A DNA stretch of 64,000 nucleotides from contig VXBP01002785.1 of assembly GCA_013400115.1 (NCBI GenBank), forward strand, positions 522,863 to 586,862, given 5' to 3'. The position numbers were made by a program, and so were the translations under genes. The notes beneath the pieces are model-generated. The model did no database searches and was not told the DNA's origin. It worked only from the letters and a program-made list of their open reading frames with translations. The DNA is from Rhinopomastus cyanomelas (lineage: Eukaryota > Chordata > Aves > Bucerotiformes > Rhinopomastidae). Shown here piece by piece: positions 33,000-43,019 of this stretch. The first letter of the stretch is position 1. Each line of letters begins with the position of its first letter.

Positions 33000-33214
33000 G
33001 GGAGGCTGAGGGGAGACCTTCTCTCTGTCTGCAGCTGCCTGACAGGAGGGTGGAGAGAGGTGGGGGTTGGTTTCTTCTCCCAAGGAACAAGGGGCAGGAC
33101 AAGAGCAAATTACCTTAGGTTGTCCCAGGGGAAGCTGAGGTTGGCCCTGAGGAGAAACTTCTTTCTGGAAAGGGTCTTCAGGCCCCAGGAACAGGCTGCC
33201 CAGGGAGGGGGTTG
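33000..33214 (+). mobile_element. CR1 fragment, group F, 5' piece of an interrupted copy
   Basis: GGAGGCTGAGGGGAGACCTTC, GGTTGTCCCAGGGGAAGCTG, CAGGAACAGGCTGCCCAGGG, ending GGGGGTTGA. The copy is continued at 33419-33546 after a nested insertion. Confidence 0.88.
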
Positions 33215-33418
33215 AATCATAGAATCATAGAATGGTGCTGCTCTAAGGGCATTTCTTGAAGCCCTTAGAATCATCGAATCATTAGGGCTGGAAAGCACCT
33301 CCATGATCATCAAGGCCAGCCCTCATCCCAGTATCTCCCTAGCCCCTAGACCGTGGTCTCAAGGGCTCTAGCTACTTGGGTTTTTAAACACCTCCAGGGA
33401 TGGGGACTCCACCACCTC
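33215..33418 (-). mobile_element. Nested CR1 insertion, group D, with 34-base 3' extension
   Basis: ATCATAGAATCATAGAATG (octamer-type tail) followed by the 34-base extension GGTGCTGCTCTAAGGGCATTTC..., then a group D 3' end GAATCATTAGGGCTGGAAAGC to GGGACTCCACCACCTCCCTG. The extension is the one seen at 7697-7733. Confidence 0.88.
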
Positions 33419-33546
33419 CCTGCTTCACAGTCTTGGAGATCTGGAGCTCAGGGCCAGGGTTGAGCAGTGGGTTGGGACAACTGGGCTCCTGGTTGGACTC
33501 AATGAGTTTAAAAGTCTTTACTAAGCTGAATGATTCCACGATTCTA
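33419..33546 (+). mobile_element. CR1 3' end, group F (continuation of 33000-33214)
   Basis: GGGACAACTGGGCTCCTGGTTGGACTCAATGAG, AAGCTGAATGATTCCACGATTC. Confidence 0.82.
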
Positions 33547-34115
33547 CAAGACATAAGGTGTTTAAATGCAGGAACGTTTCAACCCTCTCGTGCAGGGCAG
33601 GGAGATTTACCTCCAAGGTTATCTCATTTCTTTTCAAAGGGTAAAACCAGGCTGTGCAAGGGAGCCTGTGTCAGGGGAGGGCTGGGATTAGTAGATGCAT
33701 TAGCTGGGTTGGCTGTAATGGACTAAGGGAGACCTGGTGGGTTGATAAATCACTCCCTTTGGTTTACCTGTGGTTCTGCATTTGCAAAGGTGCTGTAGCA
33801 AAAGCAATAAAATTGAGGAAGTAGAACAGTGTAGGCTGCTATTAGCTAAAAAACAGTAAATGAATGAGAGTGGAAGGCAGCAAACACACAGGAACTGCCC
33901 GTCTGTTATCTGTCACCCATTCTATTAGGTGGCAAAAGCGACTCCTCTACTCTGGATCATTATGGATGATAAATGCAGATGGAAACGAACCAATGCCTTC
34001 CCCCAGCTCAGTTTTTCTTTTCTTCATGAGGCCATACACAAGACAAAGGGTCTGTTCTAGGAAATAGATAGACATCCTCAGCTGTGGAGATTGTTCACCA
34101 CAACTGTGTGGTGAA
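33547..34115. other. No feature recognised
   Basis: Single-copy DNA upstream of a CR1. Confidence 0.4.
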
Positions 34116-34117
34116 GC

Positions 34118-34975
34118 CAACACCCTGGGGGGGAAGAGAAGCCATCCAGAGGGACCCTGCCAGGATCCAGAAGTGGGCTGTGCAAACTGCATGGAGTTCA
34201 ACAAGGGCCGGGGTCTGCCCCTGGGTCGAGGCAATCCATGCACTAATAGAGATTGGGAGGAGAAAGGATTGAGGACAGCCCTCGGGAGAAGGACTTGGGG
34301 GTGGAGGTGGACCAGGAGTTCAACAGGAGCTGTCAGTGTGAGCTGGCAGCCCAGAGAACCAACTGTGTCTTGAGCTGCATCAAAAGAAGCAGTGAGAGTC
34401 ANNNNNGGGGATTCTCCCCCTCTACCTGCACTGGTGAGACCCCCCCCACCTGGAATTCTGGGTCCAGTTCTGGAGTCTCCAACATCAGAAAGACATAGAA
34501 GGAAGGTGTCCAGAGGAGAGGAGCTGCAATGATCAGAGGACTGGAGCATCTGCCCTGTGAGGACAGGCTGAGCAAGTTGGGGTTGTTCAGTCCAGAGAAG
34601 AGGAGACTCCCAGGTCACCTTCTGGCAGCTTTCCAATCTCTGAAGGAGGAGGGCTACAAGAAAGCTGGGGGAGGAATTTTGACACAGGTGGTAGTGAGAG
34701 GACAGGGCGAAAGGGTTCCAGATTTGAAGAGGGTAGATTGAGGTTGGACATGAGGAACCAATTCTTTGCTGTGAGGGTGGGGAGATGCTGGACCAGGTTG
34801 CCCAAGGAAGTGGTGGCTGCCTCATTCCTGGCAGTGTTGAAGGGCAGGTTGTTTGGAGCCCTGAGTAACCTGCCCTAGTGCAGGTGTCCCTGCCTGTGCA
34901 GGGGTGTTGGAACTGGATGATCTTTGAAGTCCCTTCTAACCCTGGCCATTCCAAGACTCTAAGATCCCTGTTTCT
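34118..34975 (+). mobile_element. CR1 copy extending furthest 5', with assembly gap
   Basis: GCCATCCAGAGGGACCCTGCC, GAGTTCAACAAGGGCCGGGG, CTGGGTCGAGGCAATCC and GAGAAGGACTTGGGGGTGGAG belong to the ORF2 reverse-transcriptase/thumb region. The peptide EKDLGVEVDQEFNRSCQCEL is in one frame and GCANCMEFNKGRGLPLGRGN in another, so it is frameshifted. Five Ns at 34402-34406 interrupt it. It ends CATTCCAAGACTCTAAG. Confidence 0.92.
34402..34406. other. Assembly gap (5 N)
   Basis: Five undetermined bases within the CR1 copy. They create X residues in a long minus-strand frame that is not a gene. Confidence 0.98.
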
Positions 34976-37030
34976 TTATCAACCTAAACCAAATCCCACC
35001 AGGGTTGCCTTCTGGCACGGCAGATGGCTTAGAAGGTTGTGGTGGATATTCCAGGCGAGTCAGGAATATACCTTTTGGCACCACCCTATGAAAGTTTTAA
35101 ATAATGCAAGCCTATATTTGGAAGTACTTACCAAGAAGAAAAAGGCTCTGCTTTTATTTATGGTCCAAATCCCAGCCTGTAAAAGCTTAGCAGACGTGAA
35201 CTTGTGCAGCTCACACAGTCACCCTACTAATAAACAGTGTGGTTCCACATCTGGAAAGCCAAGGGAGCTGCAACATTCCTGTTTCTTGGGGTTCAGGAAG
35301 GTCTACTGGGAAAAACAGGAAAAAACCCAACAAAAAACTTAAGATGGGGATGAGTGGAGCTGGGGAGAAGCTTTTGTGTGGGGAAACCAAAGTGATCTGT
35401 AAATGTTAAAGGAGATGGAGAGACCCAAGTGCCCTGGACTACATCTGCCTGTAAAGGCCCAGGGAGAAGACTGAAGCCCATGAACTCACAGATGCCACAT
35501 AAAATCATATTAAAAATGACTGTCCACTGTTTCACAGCAGACATGGCTGGAGGACCACCCAGTCAGTGCCAAGCAGCTCCCGTGGCGACATTGAAGTATT
35601 TCATGCAAAACATCTAATTAATCTTGGAACTGTCTGTCTCAAGCTGTTGTTTAAAGCAGAAGTCAAAACAGATTACAACAGATATGGGGAGAAACCCGTA
35701 GAAAAATCTATAAACAGATATTAAACGCGATGCCCTCACGCTGGGAACACCTCGCTGCTAATTGCTGGAAACACACACTGCCCAGAGAAGAATTATTCCT
35801 CGTTTTCACTGTTTGATACTTGCTTCTGGTCCTAGGAGCCCACCAGGTACATCAGTTGTTCTCTCACATGCCCTTTCCCATCAAATATTGGATATTATGG
35901 ATTTTTTTTTTTTTGTGAAAAATGGGATTCCTTCTTATTTTTTTATTGCAGAGGAACCACGGGATTCTGAGGTGTTCTGAACAACCAGGGAAGTATCTCA
36001 GGGACATTTGGAGGTTGGTCATTGTCATGAGTAAAGACAGCAGTCTCTACTGTCTTTATGATCTATGCAGTTTGTTCTATAGACTAAAAGGAAAACCTAT
36101 TTGATGGGCTAAAAGGAAAACCTATGGGATGGAGTGGAAGGAAAACCATTCTGAGAACACAAAGATTCTGCAGAAGGGATTTAAGGTGCCAAACTCATGT
36201 GGGTTATTTTCTTCTACCTCAATACCTTCTACAATTTCCTACTTGGAGCAAAGATGCTACTGTTAGGATTAAAAATGAAGAGCGAAGGGAACAGCTGGCA
36301 CTTAGCACAGGCACCACCCATTTCTGCATCTTCAAGTAGTTTACAGGAAGCAATTAATGCTTACACGGCCAGGCGAGGTGAGGGCTACGAGAGCTGCAAT
36401 GCAGAGGAATTGACTCTCTGAGCCTCACACAAACACGTAACCGTGTTCCCAGTCCTGAGCTCCGGCACTAGAGCGAGTTCTCTGCTATAGCAGAGCCTAC
36501 AGAGACCCCAAAAAGGGGTTAAAAAGTTCTGAGGAAGGAAAAAAAAGGCCACCAAACTGTTGATTTTCAACGTGATGTTTAGCATGGACTGGGAAATGCT
36601 TTAATTCCGTATTTTTTACAGGGAATAAGCACTACAAAGTGCCCAGAGGTTTCTGTCAGCCTCGAAGCGAACCAGCCAGTGTCTGCAGCTGGTTTGTGGT
36701 GTCACCAAGGATATTGTTCAGCAGACAATAGAATGTTCCAAGTCAGGATGGTTTCCAGTTCTCTACCAAGGCTGGTCACACCCCGAAGGACGAGGAGGTG
36801 GAAGGAGGGCACATAGATGGACCCACTATGCCAAAACCCAAACCTTCCCAGACCTTTTATCCACTGAGGAAAAAGGTGCTGTCTGTGCAAGCCTTCACCC
36901 AGTAAACTAGTGTAAACTGGGGGAATGGATTTTTCTCTTTGGAGAAGAATGATGGGTTCTTGCCAGGCTGAAGAGGCACAGCAGGGCCAAGCACAGCGTC
37001 TTGCAGCTGGGCTGGGGCAATTCTCGCTAT
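34976..37030. other. Single-copy DNA; small tandem repeat at 36083-36155
   Basis: CTAAAAGGAAAACCTAT is repeated as a ~26-base unit about 2.5 times at 36083-36155. A T14 run lies at 35900. No exon recognised. Confidence 0.5.
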
Positions 37031-37034
37031 CAGC

Positions 37035-37665
37035 CCAGGCTGGGGATGGACAGCAGCACTGTGGAGAAGGACTGGAGGGTTACTGGTGTGTGTAAAGCTG
37101 TACATGAGCTACCAGTGTGAGCTCACAGCCCAGAAGACACAACTGTCCGGGGGCTGAGTCCCTTTGCCCTGCTCTGGTGAGACTGCCCTGCAGGCCTACT
37201 ACAGCCACTACAGGCCACTACAGGCCCCAGAGATGCTGCTCTGAGGGGGGAACCTGCTGCTGTGGGACAGGCTGGGAGAGCTGGGGGGTTCAGCTGGAGA
37301 AGAGAATCTCCAGGAGACCTTAGTGTGGCCTTTCAGGGCTGAAAGGGGCTGATGAGAGAGATGGGGGGGATCTTTTGAGCAGGGGCTGTGGGACAGGCCC
37401 AGGGGTGATGGTTAAAATGACAGAGGGAGATTGAGAGCAGAGAGAAGGGAGAAATTGTTGGTGCTGAGGGTGAGGAGGGGCTGGCCCAGGTTGCCCTGAG
37501 AGGTGGGAGAAGCCCCATCCCTGGCACCATCCCAGGTCATGTTGGCCCTTGGGGCTGTGAGCAACCTGCTCTGGTTGGGGGTGGCCCTGTTCATTATAGG
37601 GGTGGCACCGGAGGAGCTTGGAGGGTCCCTTCATCCCAAACCCGTCAGTGATTCTCCTGCAGGAT
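37035..37665 (+). mobile_element. CR1 copy, group C, long
   Basis: AGGCTGGGGATGGACAGCAGC, GAGCTACCAGTGTGAGCTCAC, CTGGGAGAGCTGGGGGGTTCAG, GGTTAAAATGACAGAGGGAG and GGGCTGGCCCAGGTTGCCC to GGGTCCCTTCATCCCAAACC. CTACTACAGCCACTACAGGCCACTACAGG inside it is a small CACTACAGGC duplication. Confidence 0.9.
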
Positions 37666-37839
37666 CTGGTAACTGGGTCTGGAATCAGAGAGTTAGAGAA
37701 GATCTCTCTGATAACCAGAGCTCAGTGTCAGCTCTTCTGGACTAATGGGAGCACCTGTAGTCCCCCAGTACCCACACACTGGGGATATCAGGTAACCGAG
37801 TCCCCATTAGAACTCAGCAGAGCTCAGTGAGCTCTAAGG

Positions 37840-38142
37840 TCTCAGAGCTGGGCCAGTCCAGCTGCGAGGAGGGGCTCAGCCTTCTCTCCCTGCTGCCCAG
37901 CATTAGGAGCAGAGGAAATGGCTGCAGGCTGCACCCGGGGAGGGTCAGGCAGGATGTTGGGAAGGATTTCTTCCCCCAGAGGGTTATCAGACACTGGCCT
38001 AGGGCAGGGGGAGGGAGTCCATGTGTCTGGAGGGGTTGAACCTGGTGCTGAGGGACAGGGGTTAGGGGTGAGCTGGCAGTGCTGGGGCCAAGGCTGAACT
38101 TGATGGGCTGAAGGTCTTTTCCAATCACAGAGATCCAGGGAT
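37840..38142 (+). mobile_element. CR1 fragment, directly upstream of the CpG island
   Basis: CAGCCTTCTCTCCCTGCTGC, AGGAAATGGCTGCAGGCTGC, GGAGGGTCAGGCAGGATGTTG, then AAGGCTGAACTTGATGGGCTGAAGG. The plus-strand peptide IRSRGNGCRLHPGRVRQDVG is a CR1 ORF2 remnant. It ends ~30 bases before the CpG island starts. Confidence 0.88.
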
Positions 38143-38399
38143 TATGGGGTTCCCTCCCTTTCCCCTCTGGTCACAGTTCCACCTCCCGTGACAGCCATGT
38201 CCCTGAGTTAACGGGGTTCTGCGAGGTCCCGGCCCCAGCCCCATCCCCACCCGCGATCGGGGGGCCTCGGCGGGCGGTGTAGGGGAGGGGGCTGCCCGCT
38301 GCGGATCCGCCTCCCGCAGCACCGCCCCCGCTCCGCCGAGGATCCGCCCCCCGCACCTTCCGTTCCCTTCTCGGCCAGGGCCGGCTCCGCGCCCGCTGC

Positions 38400-38641
38400 G
38401 GGGCCACGACACCCAGCTCGTTGCGGGGATCCCGCCCCGTCGAACGGCGCAAGTATCGCGGGAGCGGGGCGCTGCCACCGCAGCCATTAGTGCGGGAGCG
38501 GTGGCGGCGGCTGGCGGAGCCCCGCAAAGCCTGGGCTCGCCATGAGGAGGAGGCGGGCGGCGGCCCCGCACCCTGCCCCGGGCGTGCGACGGCACCGCTG
38601 AGCGCAGGGCGGCATCGACCCTACGGGACTGGGACTCACAG
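38400..38641 (+). other. GALNT13: Candidate noncoding exon 1 of GALNT13
   Basis: The 3' boundary is taken from the donor AG|GTGAGC at 38641/38642. The 5' boundary (transcription start) cannot be read and is arbitrary. The exon would hold a short upstream frame at 38542-38601. The link to GALNT13 rests on strand, position and lack of any other gene in between. Confidence 0.45.
38542..38601 (+). CDS. Upstream ORF in candidate exon 1, 19 codons
   Basis: ATG at 38542 has G at -3 (CTCGCCATGA) and reads MRRRRAAAPHPAPGVRRHR, then TGA at 38599-38601. Arginine-rich because of GC content. It could dampen translation of the downstream frame if the exon is transcribed from upstream of it. There is no family match. 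Confidence 0.3.
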   Translation: MRRRRAAAPHPAPGVRRHR

Positions 38642-38699
38642 GTGAGCGGAGACCCCCTCCATCCCCCCCAACTCTGCGTAACACTCTGTGGAAACCCCT

Positions 38700-39045
38700 C
38701 GGGTGCGGTTGTTTGTGGTTTTAATTGTCATTATTTTCATTTATTGTTATTAATTAATTTGTGTTTGTTATTTATTGCCTATTCTCATGGATTTATTCTT
38801 TGGTTTTTATTACTTTAGTCTATTTTCATTGATTTTTATTACTTTAGCCTATTTTCATTAATTTTTATTTTCTTTCCACTAATTTTTATTATTTTACTTT
38901 ATTCATTTTTACTATTTTACTTAATTTTTATTTTTTATTCCTTTCATTATTTTTTATTATTTTACTTTATTTTTGGTAATTTTTATTATTAAGTTTATTT
39001 TCATTATTTTTTATTGTTCTACTTAATTTTTATTTTTATTCTTTT
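38700..39045 (+). repeat. T-rich low-complexity tract (TTTTTATTATTTTAC-like)
   Basis: ATTTTTATTATTTTACTTTA, TTTTCATTATTTTTATT and similar words, irregularly repeated, G-poor on the + strand. It begins ~60 bases inside the presumed first intron and resembles the tract at 1-355. Confidence 0.9.
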
Positions 39046-39583
39046 TGTTTGGGGAGGAGTGTGAGTGTCAGTATCCCAAATACTGCTGCTGGCTTGAAGC
39101 TGGGATTTTTCTCCCCGTCGCTGTGAAGTTCAGCTGCCGTTTTCCCAGGGATTGGGTAAAAACAACCAAAGAAACCCCCAAAACTTCATTCTGAGCCAAC
39201 AGGAAATCAAGTAGATTTTATAGGTTTTTAATAAGAGATTTAATTAATCCTAAAAAAAAAAACCAACCCATGCAATTCCATGTGATGGGGTCTGTTGGAG
39301 GATCAGGACGGGCTGAGCGAAGACGGAGATTAATGAGGGATTAAAGGCTGCCCAGCATCACACAGAACAGAGCGAGAGGCAGAGATTGCTTTAACTGCTT
39401 GGTGGCTGCTGGACTTTGGGGAAAGAAATGGGATCTTAAGAGTTGTGTTGCTTCTCCCGAGGAGATTCCATTCTGCACGTCCAGCCATGGCTCGTCGTCG
39501 CCTTCATCCGCACGGAGCTGGTTGGACTAATGAGGTCACTTCAAAATACATGGTCTGCCTTGGGAAGTGAGACTTCATCTGCT
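39046..39583. other. No feature recognised
   Basis: Single-copy DNA between the T-rich tract and the 30-bp repeat. Confidence 0.4.
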
Positions 39584-39589
39584 TGGGTT

Positions 39590-40090
39590 TGCTTTCTGTA
39601 GCTGGGTCTGGGTTTTAGGATTTTTCTCTAGCTAGTTCTGTGCTTTAGGATTTTCCTTTAGCTAGGTCTGGTCTTTAGGATTTTTTTTTTTTGCCGTGTA
39701 TGTGCTTTAGCGTTTTTCTTTAGTTAAGTCTGCTCTTCAGGATTTTTTTTTAATTAAGTATGGTCTTCAGGATTTGTCTTTAGGTATGGGCTTCAGGATT
39801 TTTCTTGAGCTAGTTCTGGGCTTCAGGATTTTTCTTGAGCTAGTTCTGGGCTTCAGGATTTTTCTTGAGCTGGTTCTGGGCTTCAGGATTTTTCTTGAGC
39901 TAGTTCTGGGCTTTAGAATTTTCTTTAGCTAAGTCTGGTTTTTAGGATTTTTCTTTAGCTCTGCCTGTGCTTTAGAGTCTTTCTTTATCTCTGTGCTTTA
40001 GGACTTTATCTCTGTGCTGTAGGATTTTTCTTTATCTAATTCTGGGTTTTAGGATTTTTTTCTCTGCTACATCTGGTTTATAGGATTTTT
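39590..40090 (+). repeat. Minisatellite, 30-base unit, ~16 copies
   Basis: The unit is close to GAGCTAGTTCTGGGCTTCAG followed by GATTTTTCTT. Four near-perfect copies lie at 39790-39910; outer copies carry substitutions (TCTTTAGCTAAGTCTGGTTTT) and length changes. It is degenerate towards both ends, as usual for a decaying array. Confidence 0.92.
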
Positions 40091-41083
40091 TAAGCAATCT
40101 ATATAAAGTGGCTTTAGATGGCATCAGACCTTGAGTACAGCTTCCCTGGGGGTTTAGGGTTTTGTTTTTGAGGTTGAGTGAGGAAAGCCTCTGCTGTGTC
40201 TCCTCTCTGTGCTCCTGCGAGAGCCCTGGGAGCTGATGTCCACGACCGGGAGATGCTGAGCCGGGTGGAATGGGGTGCAAAGCCAGGCTCACAGTGCTTG
40301 ACAGCAAAGGCTGAGTGCAGACAGCCGAGCCTTGCAGGCACCAGTGGAGACCCAGGGGGAGGATATAAACCTACAAGGGTTTGGGATTAATGTCAGTTAA
40401 CACCTGCCTGTGGTGGGAAGAGCTGCGAGTCTTCCTGACCCTACGTGTAGAGAATCAGTGATGCATCTGTCCCCATCACCCAAGAGCCTCATTCCTAGGG
40501 GAGAGTAAGTTGTGATCCCATTCCTTATCGGCCGTGGCAGGAGCTTATGGCCACTTTACGCTGGGGAACGGGCAGGATCGGGTTGAGTTACTTCCCTTCT
40601 GACGCTGAGTGCAGTTGTTTTGGGTTGAGGCAAAATAGAGCAGAGAGCTACCTAACCCCGCTGGCAGATGACAGAAGAATTAAGGCTGGAGAGGAAAAGA
40701 GGAATTGCCTGGAAATAAGAGCTAGCAAACCTCATAGTGGGTTCCCCCCCACGTAAGACAATTCTTGTGGGGTTTTGTATGTTGGCAGGTGAACTCGAGA
40801 GACGGTTTCTCCTCAGAGTGGAAGGATGTAGGAGAATGGGGTTTTAGGTTTAAAAACATCCTATTTAGTGAGAGCTGTGCATGTTTCTAACCCCCTCTAT
40901 TTCTCCCTGTGGCTTTAGTGATGATCAGTTTTCCGTTGGAGGAAGACAACTTGGTTGTCAGAAGTTGCCTGTTTTAGGATTCAGCAGCTCTGCTCTGCTC
41001 TTCCTGTGGCTGCTCCTGTGCTGGCAGAAGCAAGGGAGCTCTGCTTTCCTAGTGCTCTGAACTAACTCATCTGGCCTTGCTCT
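40091..41083. other. Single-copy DNA, no gene recognised
   Basis: Frames at 40032-40390 on both strands have no recognisable product. No CR1. Confidence 0.45.
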
Positions 41084-41084
41084 G

Positions 41085-41150
41085 TAGGGGAAAGAGGCTG
41101 GAGTAGATGATCTCTAGGGTCCCTTCCAACCTAGGGAATTCTAGGATTAG
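41085..41150 (+). mobile_element. CR1 3' terminus only
   Basis: TAGGGGAAAGAGGCTGGAGTAGATGATCTCTAGGGTCCC to AATTCTAGGATTAG. Confidence 0.75.
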
Positions 41151-41326
41151 CAGGTCCTTTCTCTTCACACTATGGGTTAAATAAGTGTTTGGGGTTGATG
41201 GCAGTTATGTCCCCCCAGCTTGTGTTGCCTGATGGCCTCTCTTTGATGGACCTTTATCAGATGGAGAAATCCTCTAGTGCGACAGCTGCTCCTCTTCCTT
41301 GACACTTGTGTGGCTGTTCCAACAGG

Positions 41327-41492
41327 GTGCTGAGGGAGGTTGTGTCTGCTTCTTCATCCCTGGCAGTGTCCAAGGCCAGGCTGGATGGGGCTGTTGGCTG
41401 ATGGTCTGGTGAGAAGAGTCTCTGCCCATGGCAGGGGGTTGGGGCAGGGTGAGCTCTGAGCTCCCTCCCAACCCAACTCAGCCTGGGATTCC
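41327..41492 (+). mobile_element. CR1 3' end, group B
   Basis: GCTGAGGGAGGTTGTGTCTGC, AAGGCCAGGCTGGATGGGGC and GGGTGAGCTCTGAGCTCCC to AGCCTGGGATTCC. Closely matches 25589-25750, including the CTGTTGGCTGATGGTCTGG variant. Confidence 0.92.
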
Positions 41493-41690
41493 AGGTTCAG
41501 ACACTGCTCAGGGGCTGGCTGTGATGCAGCCAACAGTGTCCCAAGGGTCGGGTGGCATCTTCCCACCATGAGAAACAACTCAATTAATTTTGGGCAGGTT
41601 CCTGTATTGAGGGGCAAAACTAAACCAGATTAATGGTTTTTAGTTTCTCAACCCTGAAAATTCTGCCAGCAGCACCAATGTCCTTTGGGT
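41493..41690 (+). repeat. Non-CR1 flank T2, copy 2
   Basis: Near-identical to 25751-25948 (about two differences by eye in 198 bases). It is followed directly by a second group B CR1 3' end at 41691. Confidence 0.93.
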
Positions 41691-41745
41691 GAGCTCTGAG
41701 CTCCCTCCCAATCCAACCCAGTCTGAGATTCTGTGATTCTTTTCT
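41691..41745 (+). mobile_element. CR1 3' terminus, group B
   Basis: GAGCTCTGAGCTCCCTCCCAATCCAACCCAG to GAGATTCTGTGATTC. It bounds the T2 copy on the right; no equivalent occurs at 25949. Confidence 0.88.
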
Positions 41746-42137
41746 TGTCTGAAGAGTGAGAAAGCAGGTCCTGAGTGCTATCTGTCAGGTTTTCAGTAAC
41801 ACTCCAGGACTCGTTAGTTGTTAATTGCAGTCGTATATGGGAGAGCACCCACCAGCTGAACATGGGGTAAATATAGCCTGGGTACTCTGCTCGTTAGCTC
41901 TAACGAGGTTGTGCAGCAGCTTGCATTGGGGTACCTGCCTGTGCCCCAGTGTGGTGGTCAGGGAAGGGAGAGATGCAGATCTAGCTGGCCAGGTAAGGAG
42001 AAACCTGAGGCTGGTGACCAGAGCCCTCTGATGGGTTTCTGTTATGAGATGGGCTGGGCTTTGGGTGAACAAGGTGGAGGAAAAAAAGGACTCTGCATTT
42101 CTTCTGTGAGCAATGCCTACGGGACTCACTGAGTCAT

Positions 42138-42283
42138 TTCAGGATTCTCCTTCTCTGGAGACATTTAAAACCTGCCTGTCCGTGTTCCTGTTTGACTGCA
42201 TCTAGGGGATCCTGCCGTGGCAGGGGAATCAGACAGGATGGTCTTTTGAGGTCCCTTCCAGATCCTAATGTTCTGTGATGCTG
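42138..42283 (+). mobile_element. CR1 3' end, group A
   Basis: TTCTCCTTCTCTGGAGACATTTAAAACC, GCATCTAGGGGATCCTGCCG, GGATGGTCTTTTGAGGTCCC and TAATGTTCTGTGATGC. Confidence 0.9.
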
Positions 42284-42450
42284 TGTAATCATTTAGGTTT
42301 GAAAAGACCTCTAAGACCATCGAGACCAACCTTTCCTCCAGCACTGCCAGATCCTCACTAACCCCTAGCTCTCACCCCACATCTCCACGGCACCCCTCCA
42401 GACACGGGGCTTCCCCCACTGATCAGGGCAGCCTGAGCCAGGGCTTTAAT
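42284..42450 (-). mobile_element. CR1 3' end, abutting the sense copy tail to tail
   Basis: GTAATCATTTAGGTTTGAAAAGACCTCTAAG, CACCCCACATCTCCACGGC, GGGCAGCCTGAGCCAGGGC. Same group as 52489-53080. Confidence 0.85.
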
Positions 42451-43018
42451 AGTTAATGATGGGATCATCTTCTGAAATCAGGGTTGATGCCCATTTTCTT
42501 GTTGGGTTTTGTAGTGTCTGTCTTTATTTTTTCAGCTGGTTTGTGCTTGTTCCCAACTGACGGCAGAAGCAGCCCGGTTTGGTGCCGCTGTTAGTCACCG
42601 ACTGCCTTCTAGTGTGAGCAAAGCAATGGGAAACACGAGTGTGGGCTTGGGTAGCGGAGAAGTTTGGTTGGATGAATTAATAAGTCTTTTCCACTTTAAT
42701 TTCTGAGTCACGGAACCGCGGTTTTAAAGTGAAGAATGGGTCTATTTTTAAATGTCAGGCTGCCTATTTTGGGAAAGGAGAGAGGGGGAGCAACTAGATC
42801 TCGAAACACAAAACACTGGGTAGCTCTTAACTAGAGGGAACCGAGTTGAGGGGGTTTTATTTTCAGATTTGAATGCGAAAGAGCTTCCTGCATCGATCCT
42901 GGAGATGGGCATCGCGTGCCCTTCTGAGAGCTGAGTGTGACTTATCAGCTGCCCCTGCTGTTGAGTGGTGGTTCTGGGGTTTGGGGAGCATCTTGCGTGA
43001 AGGGTTAGACAGATGCTG
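42451..43018. other. No feature recognised
   Basis: Single-copy DNA between CR1 and the long minisatellite. Confidence 0.4.
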
Positions 43019-43019
43019 G

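Larger units (their letters stand above)
38171..38650 (+). promoter_or_regulatory. GALNT13: CpG island promoter, probably of GALNT13
   Basis: GC-rich block with about 58 CpG dinucleotides in 38221-38640 by my hand count, against near-absence of CpG elsewhere. No TATA box seen. The plus strand ends in a strong donor (CACAG|GTGAGC at 38641/38642), which suits a CpG-island promoter transcribing rightwards into GALNT13, 14.6 kb downstream. Antisense frames of 118-156 codons are GC-rich chance frames. Divergent transcription is possible. Confidence 0.65.

Noticed and set aside
33947..34954. 335-codon minus-strand open frame, the longest in the window
   Set aside because: It is the antisense of a CR1 copy and runs through five Ns, which hide any stops. 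No family match and no splice or start context.
38125..38595. Antisense frames of 118-156 codons in the CpG island
   Set aside because: GC-rich DNA has few stops; the peptides are Arg/Pro/Gly-rich low complexity and match nothing.
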